This document shows positions 34,317 to 47,126 of a stretch of DNA of 64,000 nucleotides, in pieces (position 1 is the stretch's first letter; each line of letters starts with the position of its first letter). Source of the DNA: Polytrichum commune (taxonomy: Eukaryota > Streptophyta > Polytrichopsida > Polytrichales > Polytrichaceae); assembly GCA_950295325.1 (NCBI GenBank), contig OX485803.1, positions 58,171,554-58,235,553 on the forward strand, given 5' to 3'. The position numbers were made by a program, and so were the translations under genes. Under the pieces are notes generated by a model that saw only the letters and a list, made by a program, of their open reading frames with translations, was not told the origin of the DNA and did not search any database.

Positions 34317-37164
34317 AATTATTGACACAAAGTTGGAAAACACGTCCATATAGTTGGATCTTTTGTATAAGGTCATGAGCTTTGTGTAAGCATTCTCAAA
34401 ACAAAAGTTTAAGAAGAACTTCATATAATAGAGATGGCATTAGTTTGCCTAGGTATTTTGTAGATATGTTCATCTTATTAAGATTTATGACATGCTATAA
34501 AATACATGAAAGAATATGATCCTATGTGTAGAGTGTGAACAACATTTGTCATCTCTACTTTACGATTCATTTTTTTTTAAATGCTCACACAAAGCTTGTG
34601 ACCTTCCATAAAAGATCCAACCGTATGAATGTGTTCTTTGACTTCGTGTCAACACATGAATGTTCAATAAAATAAGCTTGCAAATGCTTCTTTATAATTG
34701 ATCTAAGAATACATAAAATCTTAAGGTCATCAAGGATTAAATGTCTGGGAGACCTCAAACTAGACCTCTCCATGCACAAGAACATGTTTTGAGCTACATA
34801 CTTCCATTTGAAGCTAATCATATCAAAAGTGATGCTATCCAAAATAAAATCAGTTCACAAGTGCACTTTTGAATCAACAAGTATCTTGCCGTTATTGAAG
34901 ACTTAATTTCGGATATGCAACATTTGTACCCTTGGATGGAAATACATATATATTATAATTTGACATCAATGTCAAGTACGACTATATTTCTATTTTCTCC
35001 TTGACATAAGAAAATGTTTAGTATAATATTTCAACCCCGTATATTATATACAAAACACAAGGTCTAACTTGGTGAGGCCCGTACAAAGTGTACATGTGTG
35101 TAGCCGTATATCGAGACCCTTCACCCTTTAAGGCTTAAGCTCATATGTTGGAGGTTTTGGCGCCTCAATGCCACAGTGCATGAATTGAGTGATTTTGAAT
35201 TGGAATATGCACAAAGTGATAACTGTGCAGTTTGGAAGAATATCTCTAAAATGACCATGATCATTATAAGTTAGAGAATCGTAATGAGAATGAATCAACA
35301 TTGACAATATTTTTAAAGCGTACACATGAGAGAAGGTTTTTGGAAACTTGCTTAGCCACGACATCAAGATGACTACACTAAATAGTTGATTTAGTGTGGC
35401 ATTGAAATTGATGTGTCATGTTAATCAGAGTTGTCTTTATGATTTGTCATAAAGCATCAAGTGTCAGGTGACATTTTCTCTAGTTGCTACCCAATGAGCA
35501 TATGACAAATAATGTGGATCAATGATGAACAGTTTGGGCCAAACCAAATAAGATGTTTATATTTCTTCATTTTTGAGACATGAAATCAAAAAGCTAAGTC
35601 AAAATGCTTCCAAAGACAAGGAAGACATGTTATTAGCTCTTAAAGGCCAAAGCAAAATCTTTCTAGAACTACCTAAAACATTTTAGTCCAGTTTAAAAGC
35701 TTGTTGAAGAAACAACACCTCTTATGGTGGACCGAACCGTATAGATGGAAGCTTTGTAGAATTAGGATTTGTTCACACAAAATGTTAGCCATCCAAGTGT
35801 CTAAAATAAAAACATCATAATATAAATACGTACCCTAGTATTCTTGGGCAATCACCTCTACTTGGACAAAAATGTCCGCCATGGCCTTTAGGGTTTAAAG
35901 AGGGGAAGCGGAACCCCTCGGGTGTGCCAAACTGCCACGTAATTTAAGGAACCAACAACATGAACTAAAGAACTTTATCAAGACGTTTAGTGTAACACAT
36001 GATTGTTGAAAAAAATATGTACATTAATACATGCAATTAAATTGCCTTTGTGAATAAGTTGTCTCTTTACCCATGCAAACTACCTTGGATCAGATCCAAA
36101 TAGCAAGATATTGTAATTATATTTATTTATCCATATAGAAACCATCAAAGAGAATATATTTTTGTTATTATGGTAGTAGATATTAAAAATAGTGTGGGAT
36201 GGTGATTTATTAGTGTGAGGCAACTCTTTGCTAAATGAGGTAACCTTGGTCCTCGGAAGTCTTTCTCAATGATGTAATGTTTTTTAAAAAAAAATCAACC
36301 CCTTAGCAAATTAATGAAATTCTTCAGTCTTTTTTGGTTTTTCTAGAGGAGTGGTCTCATGTGGATTATCTAGCGCCAACAAAATGATTTGGTCTTTAAT
36401 GCCCTTCAATGGCATGATGAAACACATCAAATTGTGTGGGACCCCTTGGTTGACCTTGACAAACTTGAGTGGCAATGTACTCTTCAGGACTTGGAAAAAG
36501 CTCCACACCATTGGGCACAGGTGAGGCACCCCCTTCACAAATTTGGCAACACTCTTAAGTTTTGTATTTCATCTTTCTTCAAGTTTTTTGTATGTTACTA
36601 AGGTATTCTACAAGACAATTTAGAATACAAATCATATGGTTTTAAGGCAAACATTTGAAGCTCTATTGATTATGTCTTGCACACGTTTTTGAACTTGAAC
36701 ATGTAAACTTTGGATATTTAGCACAACACTTTTGATGATTGAGGTTGTAATTTTTTACTTTGAGGAGACAAACTTATATGAGGAAACACCAAGTTAGGGA
36801 AGATACTTGAACATAGATTTTCCTTAAGGGATGGTCCCCCCCACCCTCCTGGGTATTGAAGGATACACAAATATGTAGAAGAGTGGAATGGCCTCTAAAC
36901 AAGAGGATGTGCTAAGAAATGACTAAGCTTGAAAGTAAGGATAGAATTGCTCAAGAATTGCCCAACTCTCTCTCTTGTACATACTACAAGCATCCATTGA
37001 GAAAGAGAAATGAAAAATCTAACATATATGGCAATAACCAATGCAATATCTAAGTTTGTAGTGTGTCGTTACCATGAGAGGATTACATCCTTGGAGGTGT
37101 GAGTTTTAGTTTTTTTTCCACAAATTAGAGTTAATAGTAAAGTCACAAAAAATGGGGACCAACT
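34317..37164. other. gene-free stretch, 2.8 kb
   Basis: One isolated terminal-palindrome end (actacactaaatagttgat then ttagtgtgg) at 35372-35400, with no clear partner end. No coding signal. Confidence 0.5.
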
Positions 37165-37480
37165 CAAGTTTTTTGAAGGAAGTTTTCATATATAACACTT
37201 CCAACACTTCTATCAGTGGTATGCGAAAAACTAGGGAGGGAAGTCGTATTGTTCTATTCTAGGACAACAAAACTTTGAGAGATTTTTGAAAGCTTTCCTC
37301 TTGAGTTTGGTTCTATTTGAAGACTACAAAAGTGGTGAGAGGAGCAAAGAGATACACATGCACATAGAAAATGAGAAGATTTTAGTTATATTAAAAATAA
37401 TACATGTTGGCGCTTAAAACCCATAGAAGCTCTTTAAGAATTTCCGGTTACACTTGAACAAGAGACCATTAAGGGACATT
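37165..37480. repeat. dispersed repeat, copy 2 (partner at 4380-4760)
   Basis: gggagggaagtcgtattgttc, cttgagtttggttctatttg and gtgagaggagcaaagagata match copy 1. (TAAA/GATA)-type short repeats follow at 37500-37522. Confidence 0.7.
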
Positions 37481-38049
37481 GACCCTAGTTTATACCCAAA
37501 TATATAAATAAATAGATAGATAAACGTTATTTATGATATGGAGCAAGCATGAATGAAAAGCCTCTTTGCCCTTGGGTGACTTTGCCCTTTCAGGGGATGG
37601 GCTCTATGTGTAGTATCCGAGTAGTACAACTACATGTGACAATTTATAAGGGGTCTAGGGATATCTTTAAATGCCTTGGTCATGTGAGTTTGGACACCTT
37701 AGAGCTAAGTAAGTTGGTTGCTAGGTGTTGTTGGTGATACAATTGTGAAGGTCCAAGTTTGAACTCCATGCATTCCTTGAAGAAGCTAGTGCCGCAAGAG
37801 AAACCTATCCCTTATTGTCCATCCCCATATGTTATGGTTAACACTATTACATGCAGCCAATTTCTTTGCAATTCCAAGCTCTTGTGCATTGCAATAGCAT
37901 GTACATTAGATTGGCCTTTTGGTGTGGGCCACAATAATGATCAGGAGCCCACATTAATTTCAACCCCCACACCAAAACTCTAGTTTACAAATTAGTGTGG
38001 ACCATTTTGAGCTACATGAAAGGCAACCATACTATGGTGATACTTTATC

Positions 38050-38140
38050 AAAGCCAACAAAAAAAATTATTTTCTTGAGTGAGGGTGCCACATGTCATGC
38101 AATAGTTGGTTGGAACATTTGACAAAGTTGATGTGGTATG
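38050..38140 (+). repeat. short dispersed repeat (partner at 48035-48110)
   Basis: tcttgagtgagggtgccaca, tgtcatgcaatagttggttg, aaagttgatgtggtatgg match 48037-48107 (tcttgagtgagggcgcccac, tgtcatgtaatagttggatg, aaagttgacgtggcatgg). Confidence 0.7.
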
Positions 38141-39122
38141 GGAATCTACTTAATTTTGGCATGCCAAGTGTCTAATTTCATAAGGTGCTAAGGCGGGTGA
38201 TGGGAGTCCTTGTGAGGTCTATGGTTGAGGCATCCATAGTCGACCATGCCCATTTAACCGCTCACTAAGGTACTTGTAATGTTGACATGGATGAGATCTA
38301 TATTTTTTCAGGTGATGAAGTTAAGGTTTATGGTGGCTTGTGATTAATTACCCTCGTAAGAGTTTTGATAATTGTCATAGCCAAAATTTAGCATTTAGAT
38401 GAGCAATTATGAGTTAACTTATAGATTGATTGTGTGTACCAATCAGCTTTACCACTTTGAAATTTGTAGTAATTTTTGTATTCATGGAATATTATAAAAA
38501 AATTGCATTTTCCTTGGAATATGTTTCTCTTTCACAAGCAAATAATTCCCCACTATCACTCTTCTTAACGTAATATTGTTCAGCTGTGTCTATACGTTGG
38601 GTGAAACTGAGAGTAAACCAAATTGTATTTGAAATTATACTCACAGTAGAACACTGCATCGTCAAATTCAGGTTGAAAAACTTGGGTGAAGTAGTGTACG
38701 AGTTTTTCAACCTGAATCTAATATCAATTGAATAATGTTATGAAACAATTGCAAATTCTCTTATTTTATCGGTCATAAAAGCCTCAATCTTTATTGTCCA
38801 ACATATCCATGCAACTATCTGTGATGGTTATTAATAGTGCTCCTTTTTTATAAGTCCACCTTCATTTTAAGTGAAGATTTTTTTTAAATAATTTGTTTTG
38901 AGTGCTTGTGCCTTCCAATGTGACGGACAACATCAAATACTACTTTTCAAATGATGGGTTGAGAAAATCTTAATTTTCCACACAAAATTGAAGATCAAGT
39001 CACATTCTTTCAAAAGTAAATATAGTGAAGTTCGATTTCCTTACAATATTTAGTCCAAACTATGAACTCTCCAATTCCTCATGTTGCGCCATAACTCACA
39101 TATTGCCCTCCTATCCATATCC

Positions 39123-39475
39123 TCATACTCTATGCCACATAATGATACTTACATCAAAGCATCCAAAGTGTTCAACTTCAATGAAGCTTGCAAGCGGCTC
39201 TTGATAGTATTTGTCTTGAAAACGTCCATTTACAAATTGCAATGCTTGAGGGAATGACAAGTATTTTTTGGCCAGAGTTTCATGAAATATGGCCAATTGG
39301 TATACCACTTGTGGATGCCCCCCCCCCACACACAAAATTGCCATGCCTCATGCATGATTTGTTTTCATATCCATGCCTCAAAGTTTCTAGAAACTCAAGC
39401 AACTTGGCTCTACGTTCATCACTTTCAATTGATGTCAACCCAAATTTTATGATCAATCTCTCCAACCATTGCTTT
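39123..39475 (-). pseudogene. unrecognised coding-like fragment broken at a poly-G tract
   Basis: Minus-strand frame from about 39475 reads KQWLERLIIKFGLTSIESDE then RRAKLLEFLETLRHGYENKS, reaching the G10 run (plus-strand C, 39318-39327). Beyond it the protein-like reading continues in another frame as YQLAIFHETLAKKYLSFPQA then LQFVNGRFQDKYYQEPLASF to a stop at 39123. A length change in the homopolymer would join or split the two. The amino-acid texture resembles real protein, but I know no family for it. May be an old exon. Confidence 0.3.
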
Positions 39476-41553
39476 CCAAGTGCTCAAAGACCCTAAACCT
39501 TAAACCCTGAAAGTGCTCTTCCAAGAGCTCAAAGTCTCATTATAGGCGAATCTAACTTACTTTCAAAAGATTCTTGATATTTCATATTAAGAATGCATAT
39601 GGTGACGATGAGCAAGATGGCTTCATGTAGTAGAAAAAAAATATCAACTCACTTAAGAAAGAAGCTATCACCAAAAAGTAACCCAAACAAACTTCGATTG
39701 TTGAATCAAAAGTGTGCATTATGAGTATACAAATTTGCAAAACAAGACATTCACTTTGCATGATATTTATATAAAGTGTGATATTATGCTCATCCAAAAA
39801 ATTATGCATTTGCTTGTTTGAACATTCAATTTAAACCCCTGGACATTTATGAGGAGTGTTTTAGTCGTTGAATACACTTGAACATGGAATCTCAAAATTC
39901 TTAAAGGTTGAGGTTGTGATTATAAGGACTTCATAACAAAAAAAATAATTCAAACGAAGATACACAAACTTTGACATAGCAAGCTACAACTGATGATGAA
40001 TGAATGCAAAAAAATTTCTCCTTTAATTCTCCAATTGCTAATTGGGTATAAGCAAACCATACTATCCTTATTTTGATGTCACACTATAATTTTCTACAAC
40101 CCAATGATAAGCTACAATAAATCCTACACTCATTGGTATTTGCATCATATAAATTAAGACTCATTATAATATTAATAAAAAGACATTTAGAGAAAATATA
40201 TTGTCTTACCAAATGTTACATCATATAAAGGATTTTATGTCAATTACATATCCAAGGTCACAGTCCCTATGAAACATGATTATCGACTTATTCTTTTCAA
40301 CTTGTGTAAAGAAAATGTACAATATTTGTTTTAAAATTCATGAATATAGTATGAATTATATAATTGATGTTTGTAAACAATTTTGAGGACATGTTTGAAG
40401 GCTTAGGACTTTTCGAATGCCCACTAACAACATGCAATGATGAAGTCTCAAATAGCTTCATAAATATGTCTTTGCATATGTTCTTTTCATTGAAGTTATA
40501 TTATATGATGCAAAACATGATTCCAAGTACTCACCTCTTTTTTTTAAAGTATTTTTCTACATCTATTCTATACAATGATAATGTCAGTACTATGCCGTAT
40601 GTGGTGGATAGGGAGATTGGTTTGGTACATACATAATGGATAGAGTTCTGGTCTTGAATATGTGGTGGATAGGGTTTTGGGCATGTGTAGGGTTCATCCA
40701 TGGAAGTGCTTAATGGGACTTCAAAATTCCCCCAAAAATGGATACTCTAGCTTGCTTTCACTCAATTTTGGAGAACCTCAAAATTGGAAATATACAAACA
40801 CCTTGAAACCTTCAATGTATAACTAAGCCAACATCCCAAGCAAGAAATATAGAAATAGTTACTGAAGGATTTTAATGCAAAAAATCCAAATTAACCTAAA
40901 TTTGTATTGCCCTCGCATAGAATACATCAAACCAAAATTAGGTGGATGACTTGTGGAGTGTAATCAGAGCTCCTACAAATTTGCAACTCAAAGATTTCAT
41001 GGAAAAAACCAAAGCAATATTATGAACATCTTCAAATTTGACACTGTAGTTGGCATGGTTGTAAATGATACATGTTGATGCGGAGAATTTGAAGAAAGAG
41101 TGTTTTCTACATACTCGGGAAGAAGGTTTACATGTCATGTATGATGCTAATGCTAAAGCTCAAGCAAAAGCAAGGGAGGGGGGGGGGGTTAGTCTATACC
41201 ATTAAGAGTTTCTCAAACATATTTGTTTATGCCTATACAACAAGTTTTGGGTGTTTTCTTCTCTACTTACTTCTAATGTACAAGAATAAAGTTGTGCTTG
41301 AAAAATGCACTTACTTCCAATCAAGAACCTCCAACATAAACAATTATGTCCAATCCAAAATTTATGTTCGGATCTTGTTTGTGAGCATGTTGATTGGCAA
41401 TCTCCCGGAATAGTTTGAGATTGGAAACTGGAATTCACCATTGTAGATATAATTCAATTTACTATGAGAGCATGTACATAAAAAACTCAACACAAACTCA
41501 AATTGGGTTTGGTTAGGTGCCACTTATAGGTGTAGAAATTGACTCCTGTCTCC
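39476..41553. other. gene-free stretch
   Basis: G11 tract at 41178-41188. ORFs up to 93 codons, none with motifs. Confidence 0.5.
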
Positions 41554-42060
41554 CCCAGGGGGTGGACTCTTCATTGGAAACCTAAATGATGTGTGTGGAT
41601 GACCATGAAATAAAACCCCCTATATACGAGAATTTTATAGAGAAAAAAAATGTATAAGTACTTAATAGTAGGTTAAAAAATGGACCCATGTATTTATATT
41701 AAGCTTTTCAATATAATGTGATAAATGCTTCACGACATACGCAAAATATAAAACATTAAAATAAATAAGTCTATATAACGTATACAAGTCATCGGGTACT
41801 ATTACCATATGATAGCAATGGATGAACATGTAAACTAGATGAAAGTAGCACATCTATTGTCAAATTTCTCTCTAAACCATACAACCCCCTTTTGTACATC
41901 TGGATCTACTTCAAAACTCTTAATGGCCTTTTCAAATGTACACTCTGGGGGAAGAAATTACCTCTCCCTTATGTATATTGTATATGCTAATGCCTCAAAT
42001 AATACCCCCTTATTACAGTCACATTAGTTCCTACATGGTTGGAAGAGTCCACCCCAAGGG
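41554..42060. mobile_element. TIR element with GGGGTGGACTCTTC ends, copy 1 (507 bp)
   Basis: Left CCAGGGGGTGGACTCTTC pairs with right GAAGAGTCCACCCCAAGGG. Interior landmarks (tttcaatataatgtgataaa, tcttaatggccttttcaaat, cagtcacattagttcctaca) recur in the same order in the second copy at 43575. Non-coding; superfamily not assigned because no clean target duplication is visible. Confidence 0.75.
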
Positions 42061-42184
42061 TATCCCCTAAGTCAGTATGAACTCAAAGTGTGGCTTATAT
42101 ATTACGGGAAATTAAAAGTTTGCTTGTCCATATTTATGGGATATGGTTTAGGATAATGGTTGAGGGGACCTTTCTTTTAACATG

Positions 42185-42232
42185 TTGATTATTATTATTA
42201 TTATTATTATTATTTTTATTTTTATTTTTACC
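42185..42232. repeat. (TTA)n / (TTTTTA)n microsatellite
   Basis: About nine ATT/TTA units followed by T-rich TTTTTA-like units. Confidence 0.9.
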
Positions 42233-42467
42233 TTTCCATGTGACAGGCAAGATGAATTTCAAACTCTACATGCCTTTCTTTTTTCTTGTGACGGGTGCAA
42301 AATGGAGGCTTTGTTACTAATGTTGAATGCAACCCTACTTTTGAGAATGCTTTTTGTGGTTCATATAAACATCATAAACTAGGTTTTTTTTAAAGGTTAT
42401 TGTAGACATTAAAAATGTTGTTCGTTGGCTTCATCAGAGCTAAGCTTACTTCCTTGAATCTAAGTTA

Positions 42468-42916
42468 CAGTTTACCCTCTATAAATGTTAACCCTCGGGA
42501 GTGGATCAAAGTTAACATTTATAGAGGTGTTAACAATTAACAATTATAAAATTATTTTTTTGAGCAATATACAAATCTTAACATTTATAAATATAAGCAA
42601 TTGTGAAGAGTCCTTGTGAGAGAATACCATTCATAAAATTGCAAACCCAATCAAAACTTTATTCAATATCAAGTTTACAAATCACAAGTGAAGTATGAAT
42701 CAATGGTTCTTTGGTGAGATTCATCTGCATGCACAACTTGCAAATTGTGTTAACTCGTTAACATTTATAAAGTCAAATTTACAAAGAAGGGAGTACCATT
42801 TTGTTAAAAGTTAACACGTTTAACATTTATAGTGTGCAATATGTGGGGAGTAGAAGAAAGTTAACATTTAGAGAGGGTTAACACTTATAGGTGTAACATT
42901 TATAGAGGGTGGACTG
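42468..42916. mobile_element. Emigrant/pogo-like MITE, 449 bp
   Basis: Left CAGTTTACCCTCTATAAATG, right CATTTATAGAGGGTGGACTG, flanked by TA (42466-42467, 42917-42918). These ends match the CAGT(A/T)..CCTCTATAAAT termini known from Arabidopsis Emigrant and Medicago Lemi1-type pogo elements. About eight subterminal TTAACATTTATA-like motifs in both orientations fit transposase-binding repeats of that group. Non-coding; would need a pogo-type transposase in trans. Confidence 0.85.
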
Positions 42917-42949
42917 TACTCTCCATGAAGATTCTCATTTGGATATTGG

Positions 42950-43195
42950 ATCACAACAGTGCCCGGGAAGGAAGTTTTGGGGCATAGTTGGTCAAGATCC
43001 TAGTGATTCTAAATCCAACCAGTTACATGTTGACATCTTCCGGTTTTGCTTTCATTCATTTGAGGTATATTCTTCCATAGATTCCTCTAAAATGATCAGT
43101 AATTCTCCTCAAGTCTCCAACTTCAACCGGTTATTTCTCAAACTCAACTGGCTCATCTGCAATTAACTAATCACCGGTTCTTCCCGGACATAGGT
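42950..43195 (-). repeat. AACCGGTT-bearing dispersed repeat, copy 3 of 6
   Basis: Reverse-oriented: gcccgggaaggaagttttgg, tcctagtgattc, accagttacatgttgacatc, acttcaaccggttatttctc, aaactcaactggctcatc. It begins ~35 bp beyond the pogo-like element. Confidence 0.75.
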
Positions 43196-43574
43196 TCACA
43201 ACACCTACCATTGGAAGGGGCACATGGAGGTATAAAACCCCACTCGCCCAAGCTTGTTTTTGAGTCCATTTCAATTGGGTACCGCTAGATGAAATCGGGT
43301 GTCCAACCCCAAGCTAGGGGTCACTTATCTTTAAAATAGAAATGTTTGGAGTATCTATTCAATGGTTCCCACCGGTAGGCAACTCAAAAAGGTACTTGCC
43401 CTCTTCTATGTGTCACATTAAGGTTTTGGAGAATATGATCAATAAATATTGTACAATATTCATCTGTATTATGTAAACCAATTGTTTTTGGTTTCATTGG
43501 CATCGAATTTGTTAAAGAGTGCTAAATCATATCATTGAAGTTTGAAACAATTTTCACAAGCCATGTGTTCATAA

Positions 43575-44284
43575 CTTGGGGGCTGGACTCTTCATTGAAA
43601 ACCTAAATGACATGCATGGATCACTGTGAAATAAACCCCCTGTATATGAAAAGTTTATAGAGAAAGTAGATGTATATGTACTAACGGCAAGCTAGAAAAT
43701 GGACTCATGTATTGATATCGAACTTATCAATTTAATGTGATAAATGCCTCCACTACATATACAAAATATACACCATGAGTTAATTATGCCTTCATTGCAT
43801 ATAAAATCCATGTTCACTTTCTAATGAGAAAGTTAGTGAACGTTTTTCTCATAGATAGCATGTAACTTAATGATTGCATCAAACAAACAAAGACAAAAAG
43901 CACAATACTTAGCCACAATATGGAGAGCAATACTCAAGGGAGCCCATGTGCACTCCAAGAGGTTCTAGCTTGTCATGAACGCCTAATGTGATCCCTATCA
44001 AGAATGGACAAGGGAGTCATTCAAGAGTATGACCATGTGAGAACAAGGAGTGATTGTAAATTGGATGAAACTAACACATATTGTCAAATTTTATTTCTAA
44101 ACCTTAGGGCCCCCTTTTGCACATCTACCTTTGCTTCCAAACTCTTAATAACTTTTTAAATGTACACATTAGAGAAAGTGAATACCTCTTCCTTATGTAG
44201 ACTATGCACACTAGTGCATCGAATAATATCCCTTCTTACAATCACATTAGTTTGTACATGGTATGAAAAATCCACCCCCAGGGT
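43575..44284. mobile_element. TIR element with GGGG-TGGACTCTTC ends, copy 2 (710 bp)
   Basis: Left CTTGGGGGCTGGACTCTTC, right GAAAAATCCACCCCCAGGG. Same orientation and order as copy 1, but about 200 bp longer; the extra part lies around 43795-44040, after the shared atgtgataaatgcctcc. Confidence 0.72.
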
Positions 44285-44330
44285 CCAAAACAAGCTAATC
44301 ATCCTAGCACTCCTATGTAAGGTTAGGCAT

Positions 44331-44429
44331 ACCCAAAACCAACACTATGTACCAACATGTCATACATTTGAAAACCTCCAAATGTAGTGGTACATAATGT
44401 TGGTTTCAAGCTTGGTGTTGGTTTTGGGT
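44331..44429. repeat. 99-bp hairpin, miRNA-precursor-like
   Basis: ACCCAAAACCAACAC (44331-44345) pairs perfectly with GTGTTGGTTTTGGGT (44415-44429), and inner blocks ATGTACCA / TGGTACAT and ACATTTG / CAAATGT continue the stem. Could be a tiny fold-back transposon or a small-RNA precursor; no conserved plant miRNA is recognised. Confidence 0.6.
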
Positions 44430-44859
44430 GTCCGTGTTTGACATCTCTTCATCTTATATAATGGAAACATCTTTAAAATATAGCAAGCTTTGATCAATTC
44501 ACTCATGGCCACTTTACACTATAGCCTAGGGCCGTGATTTTGAAATTGTGACTACATGGTCCTTGGAACCTTTCCCAAGGCCATACCATGGAAAATTGAA
44601 GTTGATTTGTTTATGCTCACAAACCTTCAAGTGTAGTGCCAAAATGTATGTGATTAGACTTGGTGACCAAATGCTACTTCAATAACATCCTACTTATGTG
44701 GACCCTTCCACAAAAACAACTTTTAAATAATCAAGGGTTGCAAGATGCCGGAGAGTCATGAATTCTTGGTTTTGTGTTGAACCCACCTTTTAACGATGGG
44801 CTTGATGCATAATTTGGTAGACCATGAAACATATCTATTAGTAAGGTTTTAAGTATATT

Positions 44860-45080
44860 TGGATTTATGCATGACTTTTAGGACAGTTCCAATGTACACT
44901 AGATGGCAAAGCGAACACTAGATTGCAATACTACACACATATGATGGTTGAAGAACATGGAATACAAAAATTTGAAGGTGTGGTTGTTGTTGTTGTTGTC
45001 AGTTGATGTTTTTGTCCTCACAAGTGCACATCCCTTATTATTTTAAACAAGTGGTTTGTCCAAATATACTTAAATGTCAA
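44860..45080 (+). repeat. dispersed repeat, copy 2 (partner at 22760-23000)
   Basis: ggatttatgcatgactttta, cactagattgcaatactacac, atatgatggttg, cacaagtgcacatccc, tttgtccaaatatactta in the same order as copy 1. A (GTT)n stretch replaces ttgttatttttg. Confidence 0.75.
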
Positions 45081-47126
45081 TTTATTGCATGCCATGTAGG
45101 ACTCTATGTATATTTACTCACCCATTCAAATCTCCTTGGTCCTTGAATCCCTCGAACTCTAATAAATAATGTTTGGTAATAACACTTGAAAATAATAAAC
45201 TCTAATGCATTACATTGAAGTGGAATGTTCTCCATTTTTTTTATTGACAGTGAGAGATTTTAGATTTCAATGGTCACGGCCCCTCAAGCTCCAGTGGAAA
45301 GTGCCCCTTCATCCCAACGCTCAGTTTGCATAACTGAAAAAAATTTCCTCCCTAAATCTACACAATTTAAGCACTAGATTTGGCACTCAAAGTGAGGGTT
45401 AAAAAACCAGTCTGTTGTCACTTGGAGTTATGTGGTTCTATGGTTTATCTTGAGAACAACAATTATCTTCTATGAAGCATGTTATCTTAAGTGTTTTGCA
45501 TGCTGTAATTTTTTGCCACTCTGTCACCAATTAAGTACATAGTAAAAATACACATTAATGTGTAATCTTAAATAAATACCTTACACTATACGTATGACAT
45601 AGATATTCCAAATGTATGATCATTTACCTTTTGTATTCTGGTCCTAGTTACATAATATGGCTACATCATTTTAACTCATAATGCCATTTGTACCATATAA
45701 GGTTCCTTGAGTTCTACATACTGCAAATTTATCTATAGGTGTTTTGTAGTGAGGATTAAAATCACACCCCAGAAATGTTGAAGATAATTGGATGAAATAA
45801 AACCACATGTTTTTTTTTACCTCTCTTGCAATTGATTTTTCAATTTGTACCAAAAATAAAACAAAAAAACACATGTTTTTGTAGGCTTGAACTTTATGCT
45901 TTTGTGTGTGATTACGTTAGTAAAGTCTTTTTTTTTATAGGAAGTTGTTGTGCATGTTTGAGGTTGCAATTTGCAGATGGTGAAATTAGACTATTAGCAC
46001 CTTGACCAATTAAGTTTATAGGAATTTTTGGCCATGAATAATATTAGTTGCATGTTTCTAAGCACTTCTCATGCTCATAAGAACAATGATGCACGTAGAG
46101 CTATGATGAAGGGGTGCATACACGGGTGGGGCACCCTATTAGGAATCATGAATGTTTTCTTGTGATTGTTGCAAGGAATCTAAAAATGCCTCCCACATAT
46201 AAAATTATGTCACACAAAGTTGGTAGGGATATACAATCAATTTTATAACTTGAAGTTTTGTCCACGACCACTTGCATACTATTTCTTATGGTTATATTAT
46301 TATACACCTCATGCTTCAAGATGAATAATTGTACATGTTTTCTATGTGGTTGATATTACTTCATGTTTTAATCACTCCCTTACATCCTCATTTGGATGAA
46401 GGTCCTTTCTCATGTTGGCCTATAGTGGATAATTTGATGTCTGTGTTCAAAATCTAAAATCTATAAAAACATGGGTTTTTACAAATGTATAAGCTCCGTA
46501 GCTTTGTTATTTATAGATTGATTGAACTATGTTGCATCTTATAATATATGATATCACACGAAATAAAATAGTTTGCTCCCCTTTAAGAAAAACATGCAAT
46601 TGTGTCATTGATGCAATGGAAAGGACATTTGAAATAAATCAAAAACACTAATACTTTCAATTTTGGTGAATTTTTTTTATAAGGTAAACAAACTCAACTA
46701 TTTTATATTTACCTTTTCAGATGACCGACATACAACACAAGATGGCAAAATACACGCCCCTCATTGAAACCACTGCATCTTTAGGATGGCAAATTTGGCC
46801 ACTTATAGTCCTCACGCCATGAGAACGAGGGGGTTTACAAAAATAACCTCAACAACCTCAACCCATTCCATCAAAAAAAATCCAACTACAACTCCATACA
46901 ACTACCATCCAATCTCTCTTTGTCATCATCCTAAATAAATGGAGACTTGAAAGCAAAACCATGGTTACCTAGCAACCAAGCCACAAAAAAACCTTGTGCC
47001 AACGTTGACCCATTGGAGAAGGCATTCCTAAGCTCACATTGCAGTAGAAATAATGGTACTTGCTCTCACATATCTCTTAGTGCCCCCCCCCCCTCTAGGA
47101 TTCCTAACCGCAAACCTTCGTTACAA
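45081..47126. other. gene-free stretch, 2.0 kb
   Basis: C11 run at 47083-47093 near the end. No coding signal. Confidence 0.5.
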
